DNA from: Dehalococcoidia bacterium
GTDB lineage: Bacteria > Chloroflexota > Dehalococcoidia > Dehalococcoidales > JAUXAE01
Length of the DNA stretch: 9,623 nucleotides
Assembly: GCA_030665535.1 (NCBI GenBank)
Contig: DAOUZU010000032.1
Span: forward strand, 1-9,623
Direction of reading: 5' to 3'
Position numbers and translations under genes: made by a program. Shown here one piece after another: positions 1-6,201 of this stretch. Position 1 is the first letter of the stretch; each line of letters begins with the position of its first letter. Under the pieces are notes generated by a model. The model had not been told where the DNA came from. It saw only the letters and a program-made list of their open reading frames with translations, and did no database searches.

Positions 1-555
1 ACCCTTATACTGTGTCGATAAGCAAACCAGAAGGCGGGTTTGCTCAGGGGGATTACAAAGTTGTGATATATATAGGCACCAATGCAATACTAAGTGTTCC
101 CTTTAAGGTCGAGTAGACTTACTCGGACCATATCAGAAACCTTGGCCTTGGTATATATTATTATCGGTTGGTTCTAGCCTGGCAGTTGAGTGCAAGGCGC
201 CGATGGACTGGATAAACCGAAGCCTTGACAACAAACGATTGGGGAGTCTCGAAAGGGGCTCCCCAGTTTAGCTTATCCATAAAGCATGATGGCTTTAAGA
301 TTAAAGTGTTGGTTTCGTGTTCAAACAATACTTATACAGGCTTCATTCTGAGATCAGGCCTTCGTAATTGGGGGCGCCCTACTGATCCTGATTTACGTTT
401 AACCTGAAGCTAGAGATTTGACGCTAATTTGGCGATAAACTGAAAAGTACTGGTTGTCACCAAATGTCACTCTAGCTACAAAACAGGGTTTTGGCGATTA
501 ACATAAAAGCTCCAGTTTGAACGTAAAGACACACTTTGGTATACATAGCTTAGAA
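1..555. other. A+T-rich structured stretch without a gene, abutting a broken tRNA
   Basis: No frame gives a convincing protein; the longest ATG-like frame (225-407) is 60 residues with no recognisable motif. The base composition is clearly more A+T-rich than the genes to its right. Many segments are complementary: 21-28/37-44; 107-110 and 111-115 with 126-129 and 120-124; 209-215/273-279; 241-250/255-264 closing a GAAA tetraloop on the plus strand; 280-285/292-297; 301-309/531-539; 319-326/515-522; 352-357/382-387. A long composite stem is built from 403-406/484-487, 408-415/470-477, 419-422/466-469 and 427-432/460-465. This density suggests a folded RNA. Wobble pairs do not settle the strand: 241-264 and 392-402/517-527 favour plus, whereas extensions at 209-218/270-279, 427-435/457-465 and 19-28/37-46 favour minus, the strand of the adjoining tRNA. 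It could be a tRNA intron, part of an integrated element, or a large non-coding RNA of the GOLLD/ROOL kind. I could not identify group I P/Q/R/S core elements or a group II domain V. Confidence 0.45.
428..502 (+). repeat. Pair of 13-base direct repeats
   Basis: The 13-mer at 428-440 (TTTGGCGATAAAC) recurs at 490-502 with one difference (TTTGGCGATTAAC). The first copy starts inside the 5' arm of the innermost stem (427-432/460-465). The second lies just outside the composite hairpin 403-487. The 460-465 segment could therefore pair with either copy, giving two alternative folds. A simple duplication during insertion is another explanation. Confidence 0.5.
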
Positions 556-593
556 TTAGGAAACCGCTGCTCTATCCTCTGAGCTACAGGGGC
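556..593 (-). pseudogene. 5' half of tRNA-Arg(CCU), broken in the anticodon loop
   Basis: Read on the minus strand, the sequence from 593 leftward folds as the 5' half of a tRNA: acceptor strand GCCCCTG, T8 A9, D-stem GCTC/GAGC around an 8-base D-loop, A26, the 5' anticodon-stem strand GCGGT, then TTCCTAA with anticodon CCT. The expected 3' stem strand (ACCGC), T-arm and acceptor complement (CAGGGGC) do not follow, and none of them occurs in 1-555 on this strand. The break lies directly after positions 37-38. Position 36/37 of tRNA-Arg(CCU) is a known group I intron site in some proteobacteria, so an intron longer than 555 bases with the 3' exon beyond the left edge is possible. Otherwise the gene was split by an insertion or the assembly is chimeric. 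Confidence 0.7.
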
Positions 594-605
594 CCGTCAG
601 GGCAA

Positions 606-635
606 ATTATAGCCCAGGCCAGCGAAAAAGGGCAA
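606..635 (-). promoter_or_regulatory. Promoter of the interrupted tRNA-Arg gene
   Basis: On the minus strand TTGCCC (635-630) and a perfect TATAAT (611-606) are separated by 18 bases. The predicted start falls near 599, six or so bases before the first tRNA base at 593. The promoter looks intact although the tRNA it serves is broken, so the stretch to the left should be transcribed on the minus strand. Confidence 0.55.
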
Positions 636-666
636 TGACGGCCCGTATAAAAAAGCCGCCGGGCAA

Positions 667-695
667 TAGACACGGCCGGGATATTTTGCTAATAT
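667..695 (+). promoter_or_regulatory. Candidate promoter of the FmdB-like gene
   Basis: TAGACA (667-672) and TAATAT (690-695) are 17 bases apart. The -35 box matches 5 of 6 consensus bases and the -10 box 4 of 6. Transcription would start near 702, about 40 bases before the start codon. It is divergent from the tRNA-Arg promoter. Confidence 0.4.
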
Positions 696-741
696 AGAAC
701 TGCCTGAAAGTTAATATCTCACTACTAATTGAGGAGCTGAT

Positions 742-1011
742 ATGCCTATCTACGAGTACCAGTGTAAGAAATGCCAACATTACTTTGAGGTGCAGCTGAA
801 GATTGACCAAAGGGACGACCCTCAGAACTGCCCGGAGTGCGGGGCCGTGGAAACAGAGAGGCACATGGGCGGTTTCACCATACCGAAGCACCGGGACAAG
901 CATTTCAAGAGCCAGGTGGAGTGGAAGTCCAAGGTGAAGAAAACATATTACCCCGGGGGCAAGTCAAAGAATATCGGGCGGATAAACCGTCCCCAGACAG
1001 GCGCTTCCTAA
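742..1011 (+). CDS. FmdB-family zinc-ribbon protein
   Basis: This 89-residue protein begins MPIYEYQCKKC, the signature opening of the FmdB/CxxC_CXXC_SSSS regulatory-protein family. Two knuckles, C8-x2-C11 and C30-x2-C33, should bind one zinc ion. The family's ribbon spans about residues 1-42; the rest is a lysine-rich tail that may bind nucleic acid, as is common in this family. FmdB was named for a proposed regulator of formamidase/amidase genes in Methylophilus, but for most members the role is unknown. Start choice is firm: GAGGAG at 731-736 lies five bases before the ATG. It seems monocistronic, with the next gene converging on it. Soluble and cytoplasmic, as no membrane segment is visible. 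Confidence 0.88.
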   Translation: MPIYEYQCKKCQHYFEVQLKIDQRDDPQNCPECGAVETERHMGGFTIPKHRDKHFKSQVEWKSKVKKTYYPGGKSKNIGRINRPQTGAS

Positions 1012-1148
1012 CCCCGGCCCGTCCCGTTCCATAATACACCGACAGCTGTTGGTAAGCCGTATTCCGGCTGGTTGCCGGCGTCACTGTTTTCAAACATCAC
1101 CCTGTTCCTGGCGGTGGCATTGCTGTGCTTTGCAGGGCGCTTTATCTC

Positions 1149-1730
1149 TCAGGCCAGGTAGAAGATCCGCAGTAGCTTGAGCAGACGGCCGGGCCAGGGC
1201 CCCAGCAGCTTTATCAGTTCGAAAATCAGCAAGGCCGCCACCGTCCCCATAGCCGCCCCGCCCAGAACATCCAGTGGATAATGGATGCCCACGTATATCC
1301 GTGAGAAACTATGGAGGATGGCCAGGCCCAGGAGAACGGCCCCGGCCCGCCTGTTGACCAGGAAGATGGCCACGGCGATGGCGAATATCACGGCGGCGGA
1401 GTTGGCGGGGAAGGATGGGTCCGTCGGCTGGTAGAAGATCAGGTTTGTGGGAAGTTCGGTAAAGGGGCGGGGGCGGGTCAGGAAAAAATTGGTCAGCGAG
1501 ACGAACCCCTGGGCTATCCCCAGGCCAGCCAAGGCTCCGATTACACCCAGCTGGTTTCTCTCTCGCTGGCCAGCTCCCCTGGTGCCGAACCAGAGCGTCA
1601 GCATTATAAGGCAGGCGCTGACGATGAAAAAATAGTCGTTGGCTATGCCCTTGAAGAACTCGTCCACGAAGGCCACATTGCCGGCCAGGCCGTTAATCCA
1701 CAGGAACAGGGTCTCATCGAAGGCAATCAT
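1149..1730 (-). CDS. PAP2-fold membrane protein (phosphatidic-acid phosphatase-like)
   Basis: A 193-residue, mostly hydrophobic protein with about five or six membrane segments. Of the three PAP2 signatures (KX6RP, PSGH, SRX5HX3D), the third is intact: S143-R144 followed by H150 and D154 in SRIYVGIHYPLD. Motif 1 keeps R88-P89 in TRPRPF, but the lysine position is N81. Motif 2 reads SFPANSA, so the catalytic histidine position is S111. BcrC-like members of this superfamily dephosphorylate undecaprenyl pyrophosphate or phosphatidate at the outer membrane face. With both residues changed, this protein may be a poor enzyme, a binding protein, or act on another substrate. Its ATG overlaps the TGA of the preceding gene (ATGA at 1730-1727), so translation is probably coupled. 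The fold is sure; the activity is not. Confidence 0.85.
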   Translation of the reverse strand: MIAFDETLFLWINGLAGNVAFVDEFFKGIANDYFFIVSACLIMLTLWFGTRGAGQRERNQLGVIGALAGLGIAQGFVSLTNFFLTRPRPFTELPTNLIFYQPTDPSFPANSAAVIFAIAVAIFLVNRRAGAVLLGLAILHSFSRIYVGIHYPLDVLGGAAMGTVAALLIFELIKLLGPWPGRLLKLLRIFYLA

Positions 1731-2116
1731 CGTTTACGGCCGAACCTGTTGCGTAGCAGCTCGAAGAAGCTGGCTTCCTTGAAAGCTTCAATTCCAGCCG
1801 GCGGGGTCGTATCGGACGGGGGTGAACCGTTAAAAAGTGATGCGGCCACCAGGGTCAGTACGTAGGCCGCCAGGACGGCCAGCGAAAGCAGGACAAACTG
1901 CTCTCCCCCTTCAATAATGCCGGTGGCGTTCCTCAGGTTCCAGGTGAATAGGGCGGCCAGGGTGGGGCCGGTGGTAATGGCGGCGAAGAGATAGCCCCAG
2001 GCGGGGCGGTTGAAGAAGGACAGCCCCCTGAGGCCATTATAGGCGGCGGCTGCCTGGAAAACCCCCAGAGAGGCGGCAAAAACCAGGGCGAAGTATTCCA
2101 GAGCTAGTGCTGCCAT
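1727..2116 (-). CDS. Small membrane protein of unknown function
   Basis: I do not recognise a family. The 129 residues show three likely membrane helices, about 5-25, 40-60 and 74-95. A polar Ser/Pro-rich linker (96-107) and a short basic C-terminal tail ending RNRFGRKR follow. It precedes the PAP2-like gene and overlaps it by four bases, so the two are probably made together and may act as partners in membrane lipid or envelope metabolism; that is inference from position only. The start ATG is preceded by a modest AGG a few bases upstream and an AAGGGA further back. A perfect TATAAT lies upstream at 2185-2180. Confidence 0.7.
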   Translation of the reverse strand: MAALALEYFALVFAASLGVFQAAAAYNGLRGLSFFNRPAWGYLFAAITTGPTLAALFTWNLRNATGIIEGGEQFVLLSLAVLAAYVLTLVAASLFNGSPPSDTTPPAGIEAFKEASFFELLRNRFGRKR

Positions 2117-2179
2117 AACCTGATTCCCTTCGCCGCGCTTCGGCCGTTAGTCCGGTCCTGATCGGCAGCTTCGGGGACT

Positions 2180-2185
2180 ATTATA
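2180..2185 (-). promoter_or_regulatory. Candidate -10 element for the membrane-protein pair
   Basis: A perfect TATAAT is read on the minus strand between the two minus-strand transcription units. The 17-base spacing lands on no good -35 hexamer, so an activator or an upstream element may be needed. Transcription would start near 2173 and leave a leader of about 57 bases. Confidence 0.4.
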
Positions 2186-2217
2186 CACTTCCCTGGCAAG
2201 AGCAGAGTACCGTCCGG

Positions 2218-3294
2218 TTACTTCCAGGTCCACCATATATCGCCTAGGTAGTTCCAGGCCGTGGCCATCGCTATACCGAACAACTGGGAGAAGATGTAGT
2301 ATACGCCAAAAGTTTCGGTAAACAACACCAGTACCGCCGCGTTGATAGCCAGGCCCACCAGGCTTACCAGATTGAACTTTCCCAGCTGGCGGAAGAAGCC
2401 CGTAATACCCGGGGCGCGTCTGTCGGCGAAGGTGAAGTAGTTGTTCAGGCTGAAGTTGGAGATAATGGAGACCTCAATGGCGATGGCCGCCGAGGCCAGG
2501 TAGAAAAGGCCGGCGAACTCCGTTAGCGAGTAGAGGATACCTATGTTGACCCCCACGCCGCTTATGCCAACCAGGGAGAACTTGACCATCCTGAAAAGCT
2601 CGCCCCTTCTTTTCATAAGGCTGTAGACATGTTTCAGATAGTCTATTTCCTGGAAGATGCTGAGCTTGCTCTGCCCCTTGCTCCTGGCCTCGAAGGTATA
2701 GGGAACCTCGGTCAGCTTGGCCGATTCCCCCTCGGTGAGTATCTCCAGCAGTATCTTGTAGCCGGTAGGCCTCAGGTTGGCATGGGCCACCACCCGTCTT
2801 TTAAAAACGAAGAAGCCGGAAAGCGGGTCTTTGACGGGGCGTATGAAAGGCAGCAGCATCCGGGCAAGAAAGCTCGCCCCCCTGGAAATCACGCGCCTGG
2901 CCAGGGCCCAGCCCTGCAGGCCGCTTCCCTTGATATACCTGCTGGCGATGGCGATATCGGCCCCGTTCTCTATCTCGTCAAGCAGCAGGGGCAGGGTTTC
3001 CGGCGGGTGCTGGAGGTCGGCGTCCATCACTCCGATTACCTGGCCGGTGGTTTCCTTTATCCCGTCCACTATTGCCGAGGCCAGGCCCCTCTTGTCACGG
3101 CGCACGATAACCCTTACCGGGTATTCCGGTGAAAGGGCGGCGGCAACCTGGGCGGTGCCGTCTTTGCTATCGTCATCAACGAAGACCACCTGATAGCTGC
3201 GGCCGGCGAGGGCGCCGTCAATCCGCCGCACCAGGGGAATGACATTATCCCTTTCGTTATAGGTGGGTACTAAGATAGTGACTGTCGTATCCAC
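2218..3294 (-). CDS. GT2 glycosyltransferase fused to a GtrA-like membrane domain
   Basis: A 358-residue protein of the dolichol/polyprenol-phosphate sugar transferase type. The N-terminal half is a GT-A fold: LVPTYNERDN at 8-17, the nucleotide-sugar site VDDDSKDGT at 39-47, and the metal-binding DADLQH at 91-96. SRYIKGSG and KDPLSGFF motifs typical of DPM1-like enzymes follow. From about residue 235 comes a GtrA-like domain with four predicted membrane helices. Such fusions are thought to transfer a sugar from a nucleotide donor to a polyprenyl phosphate and help move the product across the membrane. The donor sugar cannot be read from the sequence. I chose the GTG at 3294: GAGG lies five bases upstream, and family members begin just before the VPTYNE strand. 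A TTG at 3348 would add 18 residues but lies at or upstream of the predicted transcription start. Confidence 0.88.
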   Translation of the reverse strand: MDTTVTILVPTYNERDNVIPLVRRIDGALAGRSYQVVFVDDDSKDGTAQVAAALSPEYPVRVIVRRDKRGLASAIVDGIKETTGQVIGVMDADLQHPPETLPLLLDEIENGADIAIASRYIKGSGLQGWALARRVISRGASFLARMLLPFIRPVKDPLSGFFVFKRRVVAHANLRPTGYKILLEILTEGESAKLTEVPYTFEARSKGQSKLSIFQEIDYLKHVYSLMKRRGELFRMVKFSLVGISGVGVNIGILYSLTEFAGLFYLASAAIAIEVSIISNFSLNNYFTFADRRAPGITGFFRQLGKFNLVSLVGLAINAAVLVLFTETFGVYYIFSQLFGIAMATAWNYLGDIWWTWK

Positions 3295-3347
3295 AGAGAC
3301 CTCGCGCCTTGCCTTCCGCCACCCGGGACCGGTTGGGTTTTTGGGCA

Positions 3348-3377
3348 ATTGTACACCACCTACATCGGCAAAACCAA
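3348..3377 (-). promoter_or_regulatory. Candidate promoter of the GT2-GtrA gene
   Basis: TTGGTT (3377-3372) and TACAAT (3353-3348) are 18 bases apart on the minus strand. The start would be near 3341, leaving a leader of about 47 bases to the GTG at 3294. This placement argues against the TTG codon at 3348 as a translation start. Confidence 0.35.
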
Positions 3378-3415
3378 ATGGCCGGCGCCCGTCGGCCCTG
3401 ACTAAGAGCCTGCCT

Positions 3416-3432
3416 GAATAGCGGCGCTATTC
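3416..3432. repeat. Perfect inverted repeat downstream of the nuclease gene
   Basis: GAATAGC (3416-3422) and GCTATTC (3426-3432) form a 7-base-pair stem with a GGC loop, 13 bases past the stop of the minus-strand nuclease gene. No T run follows on either strand, so it is not a classic intrinsic terminator. It may stabilise the mRNA end or be a protein site. Confidence 0.35.
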
Positions 3433-3444
3433 TGCTACCGGTGA

Positions 3445-4281
3445 TTACTTACTACACAGGTCAGCTATTTCGTGCAGCACACGGGTAGCCTTGATTCCCA
3501 TGAGGCCGATGGACTCAAGTAGGCGGCCGTCTTCAGTCAGGTCGTGGCACATCACCGCCCCCTGCCGCAGGAGTTGCTTCTTCTGGGATGAGGTCAGGCT
3601 GGTCAGGCTGGTCAGGGGATGCAGGCCGGCTGTCTCAATCAGGTTCTGTAGCCCTTCGTTCTGCGGGTAGTCCCAGCCGATTGCCTTGATGCCGGTACAC
3701 TCGCAGTAGCGGATGGCATCCAGGCTGAGCCTGGTGTTGGTTATGAGCCAGGTTTCGCTCAGGCCATTGCCGCCGTCCACTTCCTGGATTCGCTTCCTGA
3801 TGTCGTCGAAGCGGGCCTTGACATAGAGGGCGACCTTCACATCGGTCTTATAACCCGGCTTGTTGTGATACTTGGATTCAACTATGATGCGCCGCTCACC
3901 CTTTTGGGCGACCAAGTCAACCTCGTGGGAGACGCAGTAACCCCTGATATGCTGGCCGATTTCCACGCTGAATCCGCTGGCTCTGAGCACGGCGCCGACA
4001 AGCTTCTCAAAGGGATAGCCGGTGGGGCCGAGGCTCATAATGGCCTTTTTCAGGCTGTAGCGGCTGGCCGAAAGCCGCCTGTGCTTGCGTAAAAAACCGA
4101 AGGCGCGCCGGTATATATCGGCGGTCTTCATGTCGTCCCTGAGCTCTCCCCGGACATAGCTCACGGTCAGCTCTACCAGATCCGGCGGCGTCCCCGCCCT
4201 CTCCAGTGAGTTTCTCAGCTTAGCTTCGGAGAAGGGTTCTCTCTCGCCAGAGGCTTTTACAATAGTCAATTCGTTCGTCAT
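3445..4281 (-). CDS. ATP-cone protein with a PD-(D/E)XK nuclease-like domain
   Basis: A 278-residue protein with two recognisable parts. Residues about 4-83 look like an ATP-cone, the nucleotide-sensing domain of ribonucleotide reductases and NrdR: TIVKASGEREPFSEAKLRNSLERAG is the usual opening pattern. Residues about 88-215 resemble an Mrr-type restriction-endonuclease fold: E92 in an early helix, D122 in HEVDLVA and E135-x-K137 in IIVESKYH form the expected E...D...ExK site. The last 45 residues are a helical tail after a low-complexity TSLTSLTSS stretch, encoded by a 9-base unit repeated nearly three times (3592-3616). Similar fusions occur in other bacteria, but I know of no defined role; a nucleotide-gated DNA nuclease is the natural inference. 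The ATG at 4281 follows GAGG by four bases; a TTG eight codons upstream is less likely. The gene starts 31 bases after tRNA-Ala on the same strand, with no obvious promoter between. Confidence 0.78.
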   Translation of the reverse strand: MTNELTIVKASGEREPFSEAKLRNSLERAGTPPDLVELTVSYVRGELRDDMKTADIYRRAFGFLRKHRRLSASRYSLKKAIMSLGPTGYPFEKLVGAVLRASGFSVEIGQHIRGYCVSHEVDLVAQKGERRIIVESKYHNKPGYKTDVKVALYVKARFDDIRKRIQEVDGGNGLSETWLITNTRLSLDAIRYCECTGIKAIGWDYPQNEGLQNLIETAGLHPLTSLTSLTSSQKKQLLRQGAVMCHDLTEDGRLLESIGLMGIKATRVLHEIADLCSK

Positions 4282-4312
4282 CTTACCTCGGGAGGGCCCT
4301 GCCAAGCAGTCT

Positions 4313-4388
4313 TGGTGGAGATAGGGGGATTCGAACCCCCGGCCTCTGCGATGCGAACGCAGCGCTCTCCCAGCTGAGCTATATCCCC
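4313..4388 (-). tRNA. tRNA-Ala(CGC) with encoded CCA
   Basis: The minus strand folds as a complete 76-base tRNA. The acceptor GGGGATA pairs with TATCTCC and contains the G3-U70 wobble that marks alanine tRNAs. The D-arm is GCTC/GAGC. The anticodon stem CTGCG/CGCAG encloses TTCGCAT, with anticodon CGC, which reads GCG. The T-arm has stem GGGGG/CCCCC around TTCGAAT, and A73-CCA is encoded. A perfect TATAAT ends six bases before G1. Confidence 0.96.
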
Positions 4389-4394
4389 GCCGGC

Positions 4395-4423
4395 ATTATA
4401 GCATAACGGCTCCCGCTTCTTAA
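4395..4423 (-). promoter_or_regulatory. Promoter of tRNA-Ala
   Basis: TTAAGA (4423-4418) and a perfect TATAAT (4400-4395) are 17 bases apart on the minus strand. The spacing predicts transcription starting at or within a base of the first tRNA nucleotide (4388). It may also serve the nuclease gene downstream of the tRNA. Confidence 0.65.
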
Positions 4424-4437
4424 GGCTCAAAGCTGCC

Positions 4438-4467
4438 TTGTCACCACGCTTGGGTAGTTGCTATACT
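4438..4467 (+). promoter_or_regulatory. Promoter of the gatB operon
   Basis: TTGTCA (4438-4443) and TATACT (4462-4467) each match 5 of 6 consensus bases and are 18 bases apart. Transcription should begin near 4474, leaving a leader of only about 22 bases before gatB. It is divergent from the tRNA-Ala promoter. Confidence 0.65.
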
Positions 4468-4495
4468 GGGGGCGCAGCGGGGGGCAAGGCAGAGC

Positions 4496-5953
4496 ATGGA
4501 ATACGAGACTATTATCGGGCTGGAGGTGCACGCCCAGCTCAACACCAAGAGCAAGATGTTCTGCCGCTGCAGCACCGCCTATGCCAGCGCCCCGGCCAAC
4601 AGCTATGTCTGCCCAGTCTGCCTGGGCCTGCCCGGCGTCCTGCCCACCATCAACAAAAAGGCGGTGGAATACACCATCATGACCGCCCTGGCCCTTCACT
4701 GCACCGTCTCCGGCAGCACCAAGTTTGACCGCAAGAACTACCCCTACCCGGATTTAATGAAGGGCTACCAGATATCGCAGTTTGACGCCCCCGTAGGCAC
4801 TGGCGGCTGGCTGGATATCGAGGCCGACGGCCATAAGAAGAAGGTGGGCATCACCCGCGTCCACCTGGAGGAGGACGTGGCCAAGCTGCTGCACCGCGTC
4901 TCGGCGGAGGGTGAGTCCTACAGCCTGGTGGACGTCAACCGCTCCGGCGTACCGCTGATGGAGGTCGTCGGTGAGCCGGACCTGCGCTCCCCGGAGGAGG
5001 CGCGGCAGTACCTTATCAAGCTGCGCAGCATCCTGCGCTACCTGGGCGTCTCCACGGCCAATATGGAGGAGGGCAGCTTTCGGGTGGACGCCAATATAAG
5101 CATCCGCCCGCTGGGAGAGACGAAGCTTCTGGCAAAGGCAGAAGTTAAGAATATGAACAGCTTCAAGGCCGTCTACCGGGCGTTGGAGTATGAGGCCGTA
5201 AGGCAGCGCAAGGCGGCGGCCCAGGGTAAGAAGCTGATTCAGGAGACCAGGGGCTGGCTGGAGGACAAGGGCAAAACCGTCTCCCAACGCAGCAAGGAGC
5301 ACGCCCACGATTACCGCTACTTCCCCGAGCCGGACCTGCCACCGCTGGAGCTGGACACAAAGTGGCTTAATGAGATAAAGGAGGGGCTGCCGGAGTTACC
5401 GGAGGCCAGGCGTGACCGCTTTATGGCGGAGTACGACCTGCCGTTGTACGACGCCGACCTGCTCACGGCCAGCCGGGAACTGGCCGATTACTTTGAGGCG
5501 GCGGCCGCGGCTAGCCCGGATATAGCGGCCAAGGAAATTAGCAACTGGCTTTTAGGCGCCGCCAGTGGCATAATGAATGCCGAAGGCATCGCTATCACCG
5601 CTTTTAGCGGGAAGGTCAGTCCGCAGGGGCTGGTTGCGCTGATAGCCTTGAATAATAAGGGGACGGTCAGTACGGCCACGGCCAAGACCGTTCTGGGGCG
5701 GATGTTCGCCACCGGCCAAGAGGCGGCTGTGATTATCGCCGAGCAGGGGCTGGGCCAGATAAGCGACGGCGGTGAGATTGAAACCGCCGCCGGGATGGTA
5801 ATAAAGGAAAACCCGCAGGCGGTGGCTGACTACCGGGCGGGCAAGGAGCAGGCGGTTAAGTTCCTGGTAGGCCAGCTTATGCGGGCCACCAGGGGCAGGG
5901 CCAACCCTCAGATGGCCGCCACACTGATTAAAAAGAAACTTGAGGAAGGATAA
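4496..5953 (+). CDS. gatB: Aspartyl/glutamyl-tRNA amidotransferase subunit B
   Basis: Complete 485-residue GatB, normal for the family. With GatA and GatC it converts Glu-tRNA-Gln (and often Asp-tRNA-Asn) to the amide form in the cytoplasm: GatB phosphorylates the misacylated tRNA and accepts ammonia channelled from GatA. The opening YETIIGLEVHAQLNTKSKMFC is diagnostic. C23, C25, C39 and C42 form the zinc knuckle, and YPYPDLMKGYQISQFD and HLEEDVAKL follow in the catalytic cradle. EAHAD-like HAHDYRYFPEPDLPPL closes it at about 269-283. The C-terminal part (about 330-485) is the helical plus YqeY-like tail that grips the tRNA, ending in the usual GRANPQ...LIKKKL. A weak AAGG precedes the ATG. 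The stop lies three bases before secG. gatA and gatC are not adjacent here. Confidence 0.97.
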   Translation: MEYETIIGLEVHAQLNTKSKMFCRCSTAYASAPANSYVCPVCLGLPGVLPTINKKAVEYTIMTALALHCTVSGSTKFDRKNYPYPDLMKGYQISQFDAPVGTGGWLDIEADGHKKKVGITRVHLEEDVAKLLHRVSAEGESYSLVDVNRSGVPLMEVVGEPDLRSPEEARQYLIKLRSILRYLGVSTANMEEGSFRVDANISIRPLGETKLLAKAEVKNMNSFKAVYRALEYEAVRQRKAAAQGKKLIQETRGWLEDKGKTVSQRSKEHAHDYRYFPEPDLPPLELDTKWLNEIKEGLPELPEARRDRFMAEYDLPLYDADLLTASRELADYFEAAAAASPDIAAKEISNWLLGAASGIMNAEGIAITAFSGKVSPQGLVALIALNNKGTVSTATAKTVLGRMFATGQEAAVIIAEQGLGQISDGGEIETAAGMVIKENPQAVADYRAGKEQAVKFLVGQLMRATRGRANPQMAATLIKKKLEEG

Positions 5954-5956
5954 AGG

Positions 5957-6175
5957 ATGCAGACACCCCTGGTTATAGCCCAGATAGTCCTCTCCGTGGC
6001 CCTGACCGTATCGGTTCTATTTCAGGTTAAGGGCGGCGGTTTGGGGGGTATTTTCGGCCAGCCGGATGCCGTTTACCGCACCCGGCGCGGCGTGGAGAAG
6101 ACACTTTTTCAGCTCACGCTGGTACTGGTAATTCTTTTTGTGGCCGTCTCCCTGCTAATGCTCAGGCTCGGCTAG
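5957..6175 (+). CDS. secG: Preprotein translocase subunit SecG
   Basis: A 72-residue SecG with two membrane helices (about 5-23 and 49-69) around the conserved loop VKGGGLGGIFGQ at 24-35, which lies over the SecY channel. SecG joins SecY and SecE in the inner-membrane translocon and eases SecA-driven export. Start: ATG three bases after the gatB stop, with GAGGAAGG and AAAGG just upstream, so it is translated from the gatB message. Length and topology are standard. Confidence 0.93.
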   Translation: MQTPLVIAQIVLSVALTVSVLFQVKGGGLGGIFGQPDAVYRTRRGVEKTLFQLTLVLVILFVAVSLLMLRLG

Positions 6176-6201
6176 CGCGGCCGGATAGAGGCGGAGTGGT
6201 T

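Noticed and set aside
100..142. Minus-strand segment TGATATGGTCC followed by a GAGTA/TACTC hairpin, resembling a group I intron S element and P9.
   Set aside because: The only R partner I found (GGATCA near 382-388) is about 245 bases away, lacks the usual bulge, and is itself within another helix; no P/Q pair or internal guide near the 5' splice site was found.
225..407. 60-codon plus-strand frame in the left stretch.
   Set aside because: No Shine-Dalgarno, no recognisable motif, and it runs across several strong RNA-like helices.
517..540. Minus-strand GTGTGTCTTT at about 536-527, similar to a group II intron 5' end, with ACCAAA before it and TTTGGT further on as possible IBS1/EBS1.
   Set aside because: Six-base matches are expected by chance, no domain V or reverse transcriptase lies in the window, and the site is not at the tRNA breakpoint.
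1055..1069. AGCCG/CGGCT hairpin between the convergent FmdB-like and PAP2-like genes as a terminator.
   Set aside because: Only five pairs, and no T run on either side.
3592..3616. Nine-base unit repeated nearly three times as a possible CRISPR or mobile-element repeat.
   Set aside because: It lies in frame within the nuclease gene, encodes TSLTSLTS, and has no spacers; it is simple replication slippage.
4754..5308. Long reverse-strand frame opposite gatB, and similar long frames opposite selD, secG and the SAM hydrolase.
   Set aside because: They are antisense shadows of G+C-rich genes with no family likeness.
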